Shown: in pieces, positions 1-9,717 of the stretch
Layout of the letters: every line of letters begins with the position of its first letter
Position numbering within the stretch: the first letter of the stretch is position 1
DNA from: JBLUOA01 sp048060095
GTDB lineage: Bacteria > Pseudomonadota > Alphaproteobacteria > Rhodobacterales > Rhodobacteraceae
DNA: 64,000 nucleotides
Assembly (NCBI RefSeq): GCF_048060095.1
Contig: NZ_JBLUOA010000001.1
Coordinates: 558,001-622,000 of the forward strand
Direction: 5' to 3'
Notes under the pieces: model-generated
Told to the model about the DNA's origin: nothing
The model's input: only the letters and a program-made list of their open reading frames with translations
Databases searched by the model: none
Translations under genes and position numbers: made by a program

Positions 1-1
1 C

Positions 2-2002
2 GCAGATGACGTGACGAATGAGGATCTGGAGCAGATGGTCTGCCACCACCCGTTCTACAAAGCGGACGGGGCAGAGGGTTTCTGGGACTATCCCGTGCCG
101 CTGATCGACGGCGATCACGTGACGGAAGAGGCCGGGACCGGCTTTGTTCATACCGCCCCCAGCCACGGTGCCGACGACTACGAGGCGTTCGTGAAGCGCG
201 GCTGGATGGACCGGATGACCCATAACGTAGGCGAGGAATCCGAGTTTTTGCCGCATGTGCCGTTCTTTGCCGGGTTGCAGGTCTTCGACCGCAAAGGGAA
301 GGAAGGCAAGGCCAACCCCGCCGTGATCGACAAGCTGGTTGAGGTTGGCGGCATCATCGCCCGTGGCCGTGTCACGCACAGCTATCCGCATAGCTGGCGG
401 TCGAAAGCGCCGGTAATCTTCCGCAATACGCCGCAGTGGTTCGCCGCCATCGACAAGCAGCTTGGCGACGGCATGGACGATTACGGCAAGACGATCCGCG
501 AACGGGCGCTGACCTCTATCGACAAGCTGGTCGAATGGACTCCGCAGACCGGCCGCAACCGCCTTTATTCGATGATCGAAGCGCGGCCCGACTGGGTGCT
601 GTCCCGTCAACGCGCCTGGGGCGTGCCGCTGACCTGCTTTACCAAGAAAGGTGCGCTGCCGACCGACCCCGACTTCCTGCTGCGGGATGAGGCCGTGAAT
701 GCCCGCGTGATCGAAGCGTTTGAGGCTGAGGGGGCCGATGCGTGGTATGCTGAGGGCGCCAAGGAACGGTTCCTCGGCAACGACTACAACGCCGACGACT
801 GGGAGCAGGTCTTTGACATCCTCGATGTGTGGTTCGATTCCGGATCGACCCACGCCTTCGTTCTGCGCGACCGGGAAGACGGCTCCGACGATGGGCTTGC
901 CGATCTCTACCTCGAAGGCACCGACCAGCATCGGGGGTGGTTCCACTCCTCGATGCTGCAAGCCTGTGGTACCCGTGGCCGCGCGCCCTATCGCGGCGTG
1001 CTGACCCACGGCTTCACGCTGGATGAGAAGGGCAACAAGATGTCCAAATCCTTGGGCAACACCATCGTGCCCGAGGCGGTCGTGAAGCAATACGGCGCCG
1101 ACATTCTGCGCCTTTGGGTCGCCCAGACCGACTATACCGGCGATCAGCGGATCGGGCCGGAGATCCTGAAAGGCACTGCCGACAGCTACCGCCGCCTGCG
1201 CAACACTATGCGCTTCATGCTCGGTGCGCTGGCCCATTTCCGCGAAGAGGATCGCGTCGATCCCGCAGATATGCCGGAACTGGAACGCTGGGTGCTGCAT
1301 CGCCTTGCGCAGCTGGATCACACGGTGCGGACGGGCTACGCCAAATACGATTTCCAGGGCGTGTTCCAGGCGGTGTTCAACTTTGCCACGGTGGACCTGT
1401 CATCCTTCTATTTCGATATCCGGAAGGACGCGCTTTATTGCGACGGTAACAGCGACCGCCGCCGTGCTGCGCGCACGGTGTTGGACCTGCTTTATCATCG
1501 GCTGGTCACGTGGCTCGCCCCTGTCCTGACCTTCACGATGGAAGAGGTCTGGCTCGAACGCTTCCCCGGAGATGACAGCTCGGTCCATCTGCAAGACATG
1601 CCCGTCACGCCCGCTGAATGGCTGGACGAACCCCTTGCCGCCAAATGGTCCGCTATCCGCCGCGTCCGCCGCGCGGTAACGGCGGCGCTAGAGGTGCAGC
1701 GTCAGGACAAGGTGATCGGCGCATCGCTGGAGGCCGCGCCCGTCGTTCATGTCCGCGACGCCGACACGCTGGCCGCGCTGAAAACCGTTCCGTTTGATGA
1801 TATCTGCATCACGTCTGACATCTACCTGTCGGGCGATCCGATCCCGTCGGAAGCGTTCCGTATGCCAGAGGTCGAAGGCGTCGGCGTGGTGTTCGAAAAG
1901 GCGGACGGCACGAAATGCCAGCGCTGCTGGAAAGTGCTGCCGGATGTTGGAAAACACTCTCATGCCGCGGTGTGCGCACGGTGTGACGAAGCGTTGGGCT
2001 AA
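2..2002 (+). CDS. ileS: Isoleucyl-tRNA synthetase, C-terminal two thirds (5' end outside window)
   Basis: Charges tRNA-Ile with isoleucine in the cytoplasm. The frame is open from the first bases, so the N-terminal HIGH region lies upstream of the window. Visible are the end of the editing (CP1) region, the class I motif KMSKS near nt 1037-1051 (context GNKMSKSLGN), the anticodon-binding helical domain, and the C-terminal zinc-binding part with CQRC and CARC pairs at about nt 1915-1990. The end of the protein is therefore complete. A stable hairpin follows the stop. The family identity is secure from the catalytic motif and the C-terminal cysteines. Confidence 0.97.
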   Translation, partial: ADDVTNEDLEQMVCHHPFYKADGAEGFWDYPVPLIDGDHVTEEAGTGFVHTAPSHGADDYEAFVKRGWMDRMTHNVGEESEFLPHVPFFAGLQVFDRKGKEGKANPAVIDKLVEVGGIIARGRVTHSYPHSWRSKAPVIFRNTPQWFAAIDKQLGDGMDDYGKTIRERALTSIDKLVEWTPQTGRNRLYSMIEARPDWVLSRQRAWGVPLTCFTKKGALPTDPDFLLRDEAVNARVIEAFEAEGADAWYAEGAKERFLGNDYNADDWEQVFDILDVWFDSGSTHAFVLRDREDGSDDGLADLYLEGTDQHRGWFHSSMLQACGTRGRAPYRGVLTHGFTLDEKGNKMSKSLGNTIVPEAVVKQYGADILRLWVAQTDYTGDQRIGPEILKGTADSYRRLRNTMRFMLGALAHFREEDRVDPADMPELERWVLHRLAQLDHTVRTGYAKYDFQGVFQAVFNFATVDLSSFYFDIRKDALYCDGNSDRRRAARTVLDLLYHRLVTWLAPVLTFTMEEVWLERFPGDDSSVHLQDMPVTPAEWLDEPLAAKWSAIRRVRRAVTAALEVQRQDKVIGASLEAAPVVHVRDADTLAALKTVPFDDICITSDIYLSGDPIPSEAFRMPEVEGVGVVFEKADGTKCQRCWKVLPDVGKHSHAAVCARCDEALG

Positions 2003-2020
2003 CCACAATCCGCAAGAAAC

Positions 2021-2052
2021 GGAACGCCTCGGCCCTTGCGCCGGGGCGTTTC
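2021..2052 (+). terminator. Putative terminator after ileS
   Basis: A 9-bp GC-rich stem (2025-2033 with 2040-2048) closes a 6-nt loop. It is extended by weaker A-T/G-T pairs and followed by only three T residues. It sits in the 68-bp gap before the next gene. The short T run makes termination plausible but not certain. Confidence 0.5.
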
Positions 2053-2070
2053 ATCGCTCACCTTTATTCC

Positions 2071-2526
2071 ATGCCAATTACAACCGTCAAAACCCCTGTC
2101 GGAACCCTCGGCGTTGTTGAAGAAAGCGGCGCAATCACGCGATTGCTTTGGGATGCAGAGCCTGAGGGCGAGGTGACGGAGCTTCTCATCGAAGCCGCCC
2201 GTCAGCTATCCGCCTATTTTGACGACGCACTCACCGACTTTGACCTGCCTTTGAACGTCCACGGCTCAGACCTACAACGCAAAGTTTGCGCCGCCATGTC
2301 CGCCATTCCCTTCGGTGAAACTCGGACCTACGGCGACATCGCAACCGAACTCGGCGTGCCGGCACAAGCGATTGGTGGGGCGTGTGGTGGCAATCCGATC
2401 CCGATCATCATCCCGTGCCACCGCGTTCTTGGTGCAAGCTCTCTCGGCGGGTTTTCCGGCGCGGGCGGGGTAGAGATGAAGGTTGCCCTGCTAAAGCATG
2501 AGGGCGCGGCCAGCCTGCTGATCTAA
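2071..2526 (+). CDS. ogt: Methylated-DNA--protein-cysteine S-methyltransferase
   Basis: Suicide repair enzyme that moves alkyl groups from O6-alkylguanine to its own cysteine. The 151-residue protein has the family signature with the acceptor cysteine in IPCHRV (Cys116), preceded by GGNPI and followed by the G-rich segment GASSLGGFSG. There is no Ada N-terminal regulatory domain, so it is an Ogt/AGT-type stand-alone enzyme. Its last four bases overlap the convergent end of pcs. Confidence 0.93.
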   Translation: MPITTVKTPVGTLGVVEESGAITRLLWDAEPEGEVTELLIEAARQLSAYFDDALTDFDLPLNVHGSDLQRKVCAAMSAIPFGETRTYGDIATELGVPAQAIGGACGGNPIPIIIPCHRVLGASSLGGFSGAGGVEMKVALLKHEGAASLLI

Positions 2527-3221
2527 GCGCGGGTGCGTACTGGGATCAGTTGCTGGACGATGCCAACGACGGTCAGGTAAATGCTTGTCAGAACCAGCCC
2601 CCACAACGCCCAGCTTTCCGGGTGGAAATCGACCCACGCGGCCCAGCCTGCGAACCATGTCCACGCAAAAGCGATTGGCAGGGACAGCACGCGCCAGCGT
2701 TCGGTGCGGACGGGATGGATGAACTTCAGCGGCAGGAACATCGTGATCGCCAGAAGGCAGACGATGCCAAGGATGATCCAATAATTCGGCTGAGTTGCGA
2801 ACAGGACGATAACGACCATATTCCAACACCCCGGAAACCCCGAAAACGAGTTGTCCCGCGTCTTCATCCGCGTGTCGGCGAAGTAAAGCGCGCTGGTGAA
2901 TGTGATGACGATAATGACGATCCAGCCCGACCAGCCGGACAAAAGGTCCGATTTGAACAGCGCATAGGCCGGGACAAACACGTAGGTCAGATAATCGATA
3001 ATCAGATCAAGCAGCACGCCGTCATAGATTGGGGCGTTGGTCTTAACATTGTATTTCCGGGCGAGCGGTCCATCGACGCCGTCCACCGCAAAGGCGACGA
3101 CCAGCCAGAGGAACATGATGCTCCAATTCTGGTCGACTGCGGCAAGCATGGCCAGCATCGCAAACACCGCGCCGGTAGCAGTCAAAAGATGGACGCAAAG
3201 GGCTTTGAACTGAACTGTCAT
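2523..3221 (-). CDS. pcs: Phosphatidylcholine synthase (CDP-alcohol phosphatidyltransferase family)
   Basis: Inner-membrane enzyme that condenses CDP-diacylglycerol with choline to make phosphatidylcholine, a pathway typical of alphaproteobacteria. The protein of about 232 residues is strongly hydrophobic with several membrane segments. It carries the CDP-alcohol motif DG-x2-AR-x8-G-x3-D-x3-D, seen here as DGPLARKY, YDGVLLD and LIID. I place the start at the ATG at 3221. A TTG at 3239 would add six residues. The length and the long C-terminal half fit Pcs better than PgsA or PssA, but the substrate is inferred from family resemblance. Confidence 0.85.
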   Translation of the reverse strand: MTVQFKALCVHLLTATGAVFAMLAMLAAVDQNWSIMFLWLVVAFAVDGVDGPLARKYNVKTNAPIYDGVLLDLIIDYLTYVFVPAYALFKSDLLSGWSGWIVIIVITFTSALYFADTRMKTRDNSFSGFPGCWNMVVIVLFATQPNYWIILGIVCLLAITMFLPLKFIHPVRTERWRVLSLPIAFAWTWFAGWAAWVDFHPESWALWGLVLTSIYLTVVGIVQQLIPVRTRA

Positions 3222-3260
3222 GGCGGTGTCTTGGCGCAAATTGTCCGCGGGCGCAACGCA

Positions 3261-4181
3261 TCAGGCCTTGGGGTGGGCCATTTTATAGACCTCCATCAGG
3301 CGCGAGGTGTCGACGGCAGTATAGGCTTGCGTGGTTGAGAGCGTCGCGTGGCCCAGCAATTCCTGAATCGCGCGAAGGTCGCCGCCTGCGTCGAGCAGGT
3401 GGGTCGCAAAGCTGTGCCGCATTGCGTGGGGCGTTGCGGTCGATGGCAGGCCAAGTTGCAACCGTGCCTGCTCCATCACCTTCTGGATCGCGCGGGGGTT
3501 CAGCGTGCCGCCGCGCACCCCACGAAACAGCGGGGCAGTTGGGTCCGGCGCAAAGGGCATCAGCGCGACATATCGATCGACCGCAAGCTGCGCTGGCCCG
3601 ATCACCGGAACGATACGTTCCCGACCACCTTTGCCCTTTATGCGCAAGACATCGGGCAGCGGCGCGTCGTTCTGGGTAAGGGCAAGCGCTTCGGATATTC
3701 GCAATCCGCACCCATAGAGCAGCGTCAGGACCGCGGTGTCGCGCGCGGCCACCCATTCTTCGCGCGCGTTGGCCTCGGCGGTTTCGATCATCGCCTTGGC
3801 GGCGTCTTTCGCCAGTGGGCGGGGGAGTTTCGGTTGGAATTTCGGTGCGCGGGTCGACAAAACGGCGCTTGGGTCGAACCCTTCACGTTCAGCCAGCCAA
3901 CGGTAAAAGCTTTTGACCGCCGATAGCGACCGTGCCAGCGACCGTGCTGACACGCCGCGCCCACGTTCATGCGCCATCCAGGCGCGCATATCGGTGATCC
4001 GAACACGGGTCAGGGGGGCAATGCCGGTCTTGTCGCCCAAATGCTCTGTCATGAACGCCATGTAGCCAAGGACGTCGGCGCGGTAGGCTGTTAGCGTGTT
4101 TTTGGCCGCGTTTCCCAACGCGCTTTGACCGGATAACCAAGCCTCAAGCGCGTCGCGCAGGGCTGGTGACAGGTCAATCAC
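3261..4181 (-). CDS. xerC: Tyrosine recombinase XerC
   Basis: Resolves chromosome dimers at dif together with XerD. The 306-residue protein has an N-terminal SAM-like core-binding domain (about 1-105) and a catalytic domain with the full set: Arg161 (in GLRISEAL), the Lys182-184 hairpin (KGKGGRER), His252 and Arg255 (HAMRHS), His278 (LGHATL) and nucleophile Tyr287 (TTQAYTAV). It overlaps the upstream DUF484 gene by 4 bp, a linkage common in proteobacteria and one that favours XerC over XerD or a phage integrase. Confidence 0.93.
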   Translation of the reverse strand: MIDLSPALRDALEAWLSGQSALGNAAKNTLTAYRADVLGYMAFMTEHLGDKTGIAPLTRVRITDMRAWMAHERGRGVSARSLARSLSAVKSFYRWLAEREGFDPSAVLSTRAPKFQPKLPRPLAKDAAKAMIETAEANAREEWVAARDTAVLTLLYGCGLRISEALALTQNDAPLPDVLRIKGKGGRERIVPVIGPAQLAVDRYVALMPFAPDPTAPLFRGVRGGTLNPRAIQKVMEQARLQLGLPSTATPHAMRHSFATHLLDAGGDLRAIQELLGHATLSTTQAYTAVDTSRLMEVYKMAHPKA

Positions 4182-4897
4182 GACAACCAGCGACGCATGG
4201 CGCGTTCAAACACCCCGGCAAAGAAGGCCAGCAGGTCAGTGCCGTGGCTTGGCTTGAAATGATGCGGGTCTTCGGCACCCATGACCAGCATGCCGGGCAG
4301 ACGGCCTTTGCCGAAATCAAGCCTAAGCGCCGCTTCGGAGCGGATGTCGTCGGCCTGGTCGCCATAGATGGAATCGTTCATCGGGCGCACCTGGCGCAAC
4401 GTCACTTGCCGTGATGTTTCGTTTCGCCCGCCACCGATATAGCTGTCGACAAAGCCTGGCTCTGCTACGCTCAGCACATCGCCGAGGCGTTTGACCGCCG
4501 GATCGTCCACCTTCTGCACGGTTTCCAGCACCAGCCGCATACAATCGACTCGCAGGATTTCCGCAACTTCGCCGCCGAGATCATGCAGGAAGGTTTCAAA
4601 TTCAGCCGGATCGAGCATCCGAAGGATCGCGCGATGCACCTGATTGGTCCCGGCGAGGTTCTCATACGCCGCCGCAATCACCGACCGGTGCGTTTCTTCC
4701 AGCCGGTCAAGTCGCGCCTCAAGCCGATCCATCGCAAGTCCGCGCAGATCAACGATATTTTCGCCCATCTGGTGTTCATTCGCAGCGACAAGCGCGCGCA
4801 TTACGTCGGGATCTTCAAGAACGGTCTCAGGTTGCGCGATAATCTTGTCGCGCAGATCGGTTGCGATCTTTGCTGTGCTCGTCATGCCTGTGCTCAT
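4178..4897 (-). CDS. DUF484 family protein (GAF-like)
   Basis: Protein of about 239 residues beginning MSTGMTSTAK; a second in-frame ATG lies at 4885. The open frame runs much further upstream (to 5407), but that extension has no conserved character and lies antisense to priA, so it was discarded. DUF484 proteins resemble GAF domains, are usually encoded directly upstream of xerC as here, and have no established biochemical role. The middle part (EDPDVMRALV, DLRGLAMDRLEARLDRLEE) contains a predicted coiled-coil helix before the GAF-like region. Confidence 0.85.
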   Translation of the reverse strand: MSTGMTSTAKIATDLRDKIIAQPETVLEDPDVMRALVAANEHQMGENIVDLRGLAMDRLEARLDRLEETHRSVIAAAYENLAGTNQVHRAILRMLDPAEFETFLHDLGGEVAEILRVDCMRLVLETVQKVDDPAVKRLGDVLSVAEPGFVDSYIGGGRNETSRQVTLRQVRPMNDSIYGDQADDIRSEAALRLDFGKGRLPGMLVMGAEDPHHFKPSHGTDLLAFFAGVFERAMRRWLS

Positions 4898-5061
4898 CTT
4901 TTTGTGTTTTGCGGGCTTATACACCAATTCACAGGGTATTCGCCCCTGTTTTTGGCGAAATCCAGATATTTTTTGCAACCGTTGCAGATCGGGATTGATC
5001 CGGTTGACCCCCTTCCGGTCTGCAGTCAGAATTGCGCTTTGATCCACGAGGGAAGGCCGGT

Positions 5062-7257
5062 TTGGCAGAGCTGTCGTTCTACGATGAAGGGGCGCTGGTG
5101 TCAGTGCTGACGACCCAACCGCTTGACCGGTTCCTTGACTACAAGGCACCCGAAGGCGGCTGTCGCGCAGGCAGTTTTGTCGAGGTTCCGCTTGGCCCCC
5201 GAAAGGTGATCGGCGTGATCTGGGGTCCGGGCGAAGGCGGGTATGACCTAAGCAAGGTGCGGTCGGTGATCCGCGTGCTTGATGTCGCACCGATGCGGGA
5301 TGAGATGCGCACATTCCTGATGCGCGCGGCGGATTACACGCTGAACCCGCTGACGGCCATGCTGCGGCTTGCCACGCGGGCGCCTGGGCTAAGTGATCCT
5401 CCCTCAATGCAAAAGGTCTATCGGCTTGGCGAAGGCACGCCTGATCGCATGACAGACGCCCGCCGCCGTGTGCTGGAGGCGCTGTCGCATTACGGCGGCC
5501 TGAGCTTCACCTTGAAAGAGCTGGCAGAGGCCGCCGGAACCAGCGGCTCGGTCGTCAAGGGCCTCGTGAAACAAGGCGCCGTGCGGGAAGAGGACACGCC
5601 CCGCGACCGGCCCTATCCGCATCTTGATTGCGATTACGGCGGGGTCGAGTTGAACCCGGATCAGGCGAAGGCGGCAGAGCAGCTTTGCGTCGGAGTGACC
5701 TCGGGCGATTATGGCACGACGCTGCTGAAGGGCGTAACGGGCTCCGGCAAGACCGAAGTTTATCTGGAGGCGGTCGCGGAGTGTTTGCGCAAGGGGCGTC
5801 AAGCGTTGGTATTACTGCCCGAAATCGCCCTGACCGCTGAATTTCTGACCCGCGTCGAGGCGCGGTTTGGCGCGCGGCCTGCCGAATGGCATTCCGGTGT
5901 GACGATGACCGAACGCCGCCGCTGCTGGCGCATGGTCGGCGAGGGGGCGGCGCAACTGGTCGTCGGGGCGCGATCCGCGCTTTACCTGCCGTTCCGCGAT
6001 CTTGGCCTGATCGTCGTCGATGAAGAACACGACAGTTCCTACAAGCAAGAGGACGGTGCGCTTTACAACGCTCGGGATATGTCGGTGCTGCGGGCAACCT
6101 GCTGCGGGGCGCAGGTGGTGCTTGCCTCTGCGACACCATCGCTTGAAAGCTGGGCGAATGCAGAGGCCGGGAAATACCAGCGGCTTGATCTGACCAGCCG
6201 TTTTGGCGCGGCGGAGTTGCCCGAAATGCGGGCCATTGACATGCGGGCCGAGGATTTGCCGGGTGCGCGCTGGGTGTCTCCGACGCTGGTCGGCGAGGTT
6301 CGCGCCCGGATGGAGAAAGGTGAGCAATCGCTGCTGTTCATCAACCGCCGTGGCTATGCCCCGACGACGTTGTGCCGGGCCTGCGGCCACCAAATCGGCT
6401 GCGATCACTGCGACGCGCGGATGGTCGAACACCGCTTCCTGAAGCGCCTGATGTGCCATCAATGCGGTGAGACGAAACCGATGCCCGATACCTGCCCGTC
6501 TTGCGAGGTCGAGGGCCGCCTTGCCCCAATCGGCCCCGGTGTGGAGCGGTTGGCGGAGGAGGTGACGGAGCTGTTCCCCGATGCCCGAATTGCCGTGTTG
6601 TCGTCTGATCTATTCGGCTCCGCCCGCGCCTTGAAGGAACAGATCGAAGCCATTGCGGCCGGCGCTGCCGACATCATCATCGGCACACAACTTGTCGCAA
6701 AGGGCCATAATTTTCCGTCGCTTACACTGGTTGGGGTCATCGACGCGGACCTTGGCCTGCAGGGGTCGGATTTGCGGGCAGCGGAGCGGACGTTTCAATT
6801 GATGCGCCAAGTTGCGGGCCGCGCCGGGAGGGTGGAAAAACGCGGGGTCGCCGTGCTTCAGACCTACCAGCCAGAACATCCGGTGATCCGCGCGATTCTG
6901 TCCGGCGACGAAGAGGGCTTCTGGCAAGCCGAGGCGCGGGAGAGGGAAGCTGCGGGCGTTCCCCCGTATGGGCGCCTTGCGGGTATTGTGGTGTCGTCGC
7001 CAGATGCAGCGCAAGCGTTTGATCTTGCCGGGGAAATGGCGCGACGAGATGATCCGCTTAGACGTATCGGCGCCACCGTTTTCGGCCCTGCACCCGCCCC
7101 GATCGCACGTATTCGAGGGCGGCATCGAGTGCGATTATTGGTGAAAGCGGCGAAAGGCGTTCCGCTGCAAAAGGCGCTTTCTGATTGGGCCGGGCAGTTC
7201 CGGTTGCCGGCAAATCTGCGCCTGTCCATTGATATCGATCCGCAGAGCTTTTACTGA
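5062..7257 (+). CDS. priA: Primosomal replication restart helicase PriA
   Basis: Recognises stalled forks and reloads the replicative helicase. The protein has the N-terminal 3' DNA-binding domain, a winged-helix segment, Walker A (TGSGKTEVY), the DEEH box (VVDEEHDSS), helicase motif VI with QVAGRAGR, and a zinc region with paired cysteines (CRACGHQIGCDHC, CHQCGE, CPSC). The start is a TTG at 5062 behind a GAGGGA-like site about 7 bp upstream, giving 731 residues, close to the E. coli protein. A TTG at 5032 is possible but has no visible ribosome-binding site. Confidence 0.95.
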   Translation: MAELSFYDEGALVSVLTTQPLDRFLDYKAPEGGCRAGSFVEVPLGPRKVIGVIWGPGEGGYDLSKVRSVIRVLDVAPMRDEMRTFLMRAADYTLNPLTAMLRLATRAPGLSDPPSMQKVYRLGEGTPDRMTDARRRVLEALSHYGGLSFTLKELAEAAGTSGSVVKGLVKQGAVREEDTPRDRPYPHLDCDYGGVELNPDQAKAAEQLCVGVTSGDYGTTLLKGVTGSGKTEVYLEAVAECLRKGRQALVLLPEIALTAEFLTRVEARFGARPAEWHSGVTMTERRRCWRMVGEGAAQLVVGARSALYLPFRDLGLIVVDEEHDSSYKQEDGALYNARDMSVLRATCCGAQVVLASATPSLESWANAEAGKYQRLDLTSRFGAAELPEMRAIDMRAEDLPGARWVSPTLVGEVRARMEKGEQSLLFINRRGYAPTTLCRACGHQIGCDHCDARMVEHRFLKRLMCHQCGETKPMPDTCPSCEVEGRLAPIGPGVERLAEEVTELFPDARIAVLSSDLFGSARALKEQIEAIAAGAADIIIGTQLVAKGHNFPSLTLVGVIDADLGLQGSDLRAAERTFQLMRQVAGRAGRVEKRGVAVLQTYQPEHPVIRAILSGDEEGFWQAEAREREAAGVPPYGRLAGIVVSSPDAAQAFDLAGEMARRDDPLRRIGATVFGPAPAPIARIRGRHRVRLLVKAAKGVPLQKALSDWAGQFRLPANLRLSIDIDPQSFY

Positions 7258-7331
7258 AAACCCCTGATATGGTCCCGCGTTTGCACGTTCGCCGCCCCTG
7301 ATTTCCCGCCGCGCTCCTGTCGACGTAGTTA

Positions 7332-7390
7332 TGAGTATTTTTGGCAAGATGAAACACAGGGCGCCGCTTCATCTTTCCCGAAGTATCCTC
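7332..7390. repeat. Intergenic repeat motif with inverted partner
   Basis: A 24-bp motif (7332-7355, beginning TGAGTATTTTTGG and ending GATGAAAC) recurs identically at 12906-12929. Here it is followed by an imperfect inverted copy (7367-7390), so the RNA could fold into a long hairpin in the gap after priA. The motif resembles a short AT-rich intergenic repeat I associate with Rhodobacteraceae genomes. Whether it acts as a terminator or a REP-like element is not shown. Confidence 0.7.
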
Positions 7391-7466
7391 GCCGAAGGCA
7401 AGAAAGTTCTTCGTTGCACAGGGTCTGTGCCTTTCCCTTTGTCGATTCCGGGCGTAAAGCGATGCC

Positions 7467-8696
7467 ATGCGGATCGTTCGCCTCTCTGACGCTCGGTCGC
7501 TGCCGGTTTGGCGGCGGCCAATCATGTTGCTTTTTCTGATGGCAACAGCGATGCCGATTGCCTTCGCGACGTGGTCGGCGCTGCTGAATAACTTTGTGAT
7601 TGAGGCTGCGGAGTTTGACGGCGCGGATATCGGGTTGCTGCATACGGTGCGGGAAATTCCGGGCTTTCTTGCTGTTGGGGTAATCGCCGTCATCATGTTC
7701 ATGCGGGAACAGGTGCTTGGGCTTGTCTCGCTGATGCTGCTGGGCGCGGCGACGGCGGTAATGGCGTGGTTCCCGACGCTGGGCGGTATCCTGACGATCA
7801 CAATGTTAAGCTCCATCGGCTTTCACTATTACGAGACGGTCAACCAGTCGCTACAGCTTCAGTGGATCACCAAACTACGTGCACCGCAGATGCTCGGCTG
7901 GCTGAGTGCCGCAGGGTCAGCGGCGACGCTTGTGGCCTATGTGCTGATCGTCATGACGTGGGAGAGTTTCGATCTGTCCTACAACTTCGTCTACCTCGCC
8001 TCGGGTGGGTTGACGGTTCTGATCGCGCTTTATTGCTTCTTTGCCTTTCCGCAGTTCGAGGCGCCGAATCCGCAGGTCAAAAAGCTGATCCTGCGCAAGC
8101 GCTACTGGCTTTATTACCTATTGCAGTTCTTCGCAGGCGCCCGGCGGCAGATATTTATCGTGTTCGCTGGCTTTATGATGGTCGAACGCTTTGGCTTTGC
8201 GGTGCACGAAGTCACCGCGCTGTTCCTGATCAACCTCGTCATTAACATGATCTTTGCCCCTTTGATGGGCCGCGCGGTGGGCCATTGGGGCGAGAGGAAC
8301 GCGTTGATTTTTGAGTATGTCGGCCTTGTCACCGTCTTTCTAGCCTATGGCGGCGTCTATATGTTCGGCTGGGGCGTTGTGCTGGCGGCGGCGCTTTACG
8401 TGATCGACCACATGTTTTTCGCGCTGGCGCTGGCGCTGAAGACGTATTTCCAGAAAATTGCGGACCCCGGCGATATTGCTCCGACTGCGGCAGTCGCGTT
8501 CACGATCAACCATATCGCGGCGGTGTTCCTGCCGGTGCTGCTTGGGCTGCTGTGGGTGGCGTCGCCTGCCGCGGTGTTCCTTTTGGCGGCTGGGATCGCG
8601 TTTGGTTCGCTTTGCCTTGCGCTGCTGATCCCGCGCCATCCAGAGCCGGGGTATGAAACCATCTTTGCCCGCGGCTTGCCCGCCGCGGCAGAATAA
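7467..8696 (+). CDS. MFS transporter
   Basis: Polytopic inner-membrane protein of 409 residues with about 12 hydrophobic segments in two six-helix halves, separated by a charged stretch (PQFEAPNPQVKKLILRKRYW) typical of the central MFS loop. Substrate unknown. The ATG at 7467 is taken as start. The hydrophobic part begins at MLLFLMA, about 20 residues in, so a later start is possible. The 209-bp gap upstream holds the repeat described at 7332. Confidence 0.8.
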   Translation: MRIVRLSDARSLPVWRRPIMLLFLMATAMPIAFATWSALLNNFVIEAAEFDGADIGLLHTVREIPGFLAVGVIAVIMFMREQVLGLVSLMLLGAATAVMAWFPTLGGILTITMLSSIGFHYYETVNQSLQLQWITKLRAPQMLGWLSAAGSAATLVAYVLIVMTWESFDLSYNFVYLASGGLTVLIALYCFFAFPQFEAPNPQVKKLILRKRYWLYYLLQFFAGARRQIFIVFAGFMMVERFGFAVHEVTALFLINLVINMIFAPLMGRAVGHWGERNALIFEYVGLVTVFLAYGGVYMFGWGVVLAAALYVIDHMFFALALALKTYFQKIADPGDIAPTAAVAFTINHIAAVFLPVLLGLLWVASPAAVFLLAAGIAFGSLCLALLIPRHPEPGYETIFARGLPAAAE

Positions 8697-8718
8697 CACC
8701 TTTCCTGAAAGACTCACC

Positions 8719-9594
8719 ATGCCGACCTTTACCGCCCTCACGACCTTACCCGGAAAAGACCAAGCTGAGGCGCTGGGCGAAGCAATGGAGCGTTTGGTGC
8801 CGGGGCCGACGGGCGTCGGCGTGTTTGAGGTCGAAGATGGCTCTGGCCTTTGGGAAGTCGGTGGGTATTTCACCGAAACCCCGGATGAGGCGGGGCTGGC
8901 ACTGCTCGCTTCGGCCTTTGGGGCAAAGCCGTTTGCGGTGTCCGAAGTGCCCGATACCGATTGGGTTGCACATGTCAGGCGCGAATTGCAGCCGGTCGAG
9001 GCGGGGCGGTTCTTTGTCTATGGCAGCCATGATGCAGACCGCGTGCCGGGCGACAAGATCGCACTGTTGATTGAGGCCGCGATGGCGTTTGGCACAGGGC
9101 ATCACGGAACGACGCTTGGTTGTTTGCGGGCGCTTGATCGGCTGGCAGATGAAGGATTTAAGGGCCAGAACGTTGCCGATATTGGCTGCGGCACGGCGGT
9201 GCTGGGCATGGCGGCGGCGAAGATTTGGCCCGATACTGTGCTTGCCAGCGATATTGATGCGGTAGCGGTTGAGGTCGCGGAAACCAACGTCGCTGCAAAC
9301 GACTTGATCGGCCGGGTCGAGTGTGTTGAGGCGGCGGGGTTTGACCATCCTGCACTGTTTGAGGCCGCGCCGTTCGATCTGGTTTTTGCCAATATCCTGA
9401 AATCGCCGCTGATCGCGCTCGCTCCTGATATGCAGGCGCATGTCGCGCCGGGTGGATATGCGATTCTGTCCGGTATTCTTAATGAACAAGCGGATGAGGT
9501 GATCGGGGTTTATTCACGAAACGGGTTCAATCTTGTCAATCGGGATGAGATTGTTGAATGGACCACGCTGCTTTTGCGCAAGGCTGACGCCTAG
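8719..9594 (+). CDS. prmA: Ribosomal protein L11 methyltransferase
   Basis: SAM-dependent enzyme that trimethylates ribosomal protein L11. The 291-residue protein has an N-terminal substrate-recognition domain and a Rossmann methyltransferase domain with motif I (NVADIGCGTAVLGMAA), the acidic end of strand 2 (LASDIDAVAVE) and the motif IV region (DLVFANILKSPL), a pattern diagnostic for PrmA. The ATG at 8719 follows a GAAAG site. The longer frame upstream merely overlaps the end of the MFS gene. Confidence 0.94.
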   Translation: MPTFTALTTLPGKDQAEALGEAMERLVPGPTGVGVFEVEDGSGLWEVGGYFTETPDEAGLALLASAFGAKPFAVSEVPDTDWVAHVRRELQPVEAGRFFVYGSHDADRVPGDKIALLIEAAMAFGTGHHGTTLGCLRALDRLADEGFKGQNVADIGCGTAVLGMAAAKIWPDTVLASDIDAVAVEVAETNVAANDLIGRVECVEAAGFDHPALFEAAPFDLVFANILKSPLIALAPDMQAHVAPGGYAILSGILNEQADEVIGVYSRNGFNLVNRDEIVEWTTLLLRKADA

Positions 9595-9717
9595 ACGCTT
9601 GGATTCCCGCTATTATCGCGACGCTGCCATATTTCCGCCATATTGTATTTGGACATTAGCGTTTACTTTTTATTAACTTTATCTTCGTTGGTGGGGGCCG
9701 ACGTTTTGGAGGCTGTC

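Noticed and set aside
2550..3338. 262-residue plus-strand frame
   Set aside because: Antisense to pcs; a coherent membrane protein is encoded on the minus strand.
4898..5407. N-terminal extension of the DUF484 frame
   Set aside because: Lies antisense to the priA start and reads as Arg/Ser/Pro-rich noise. The conserved protein begins at 4897.
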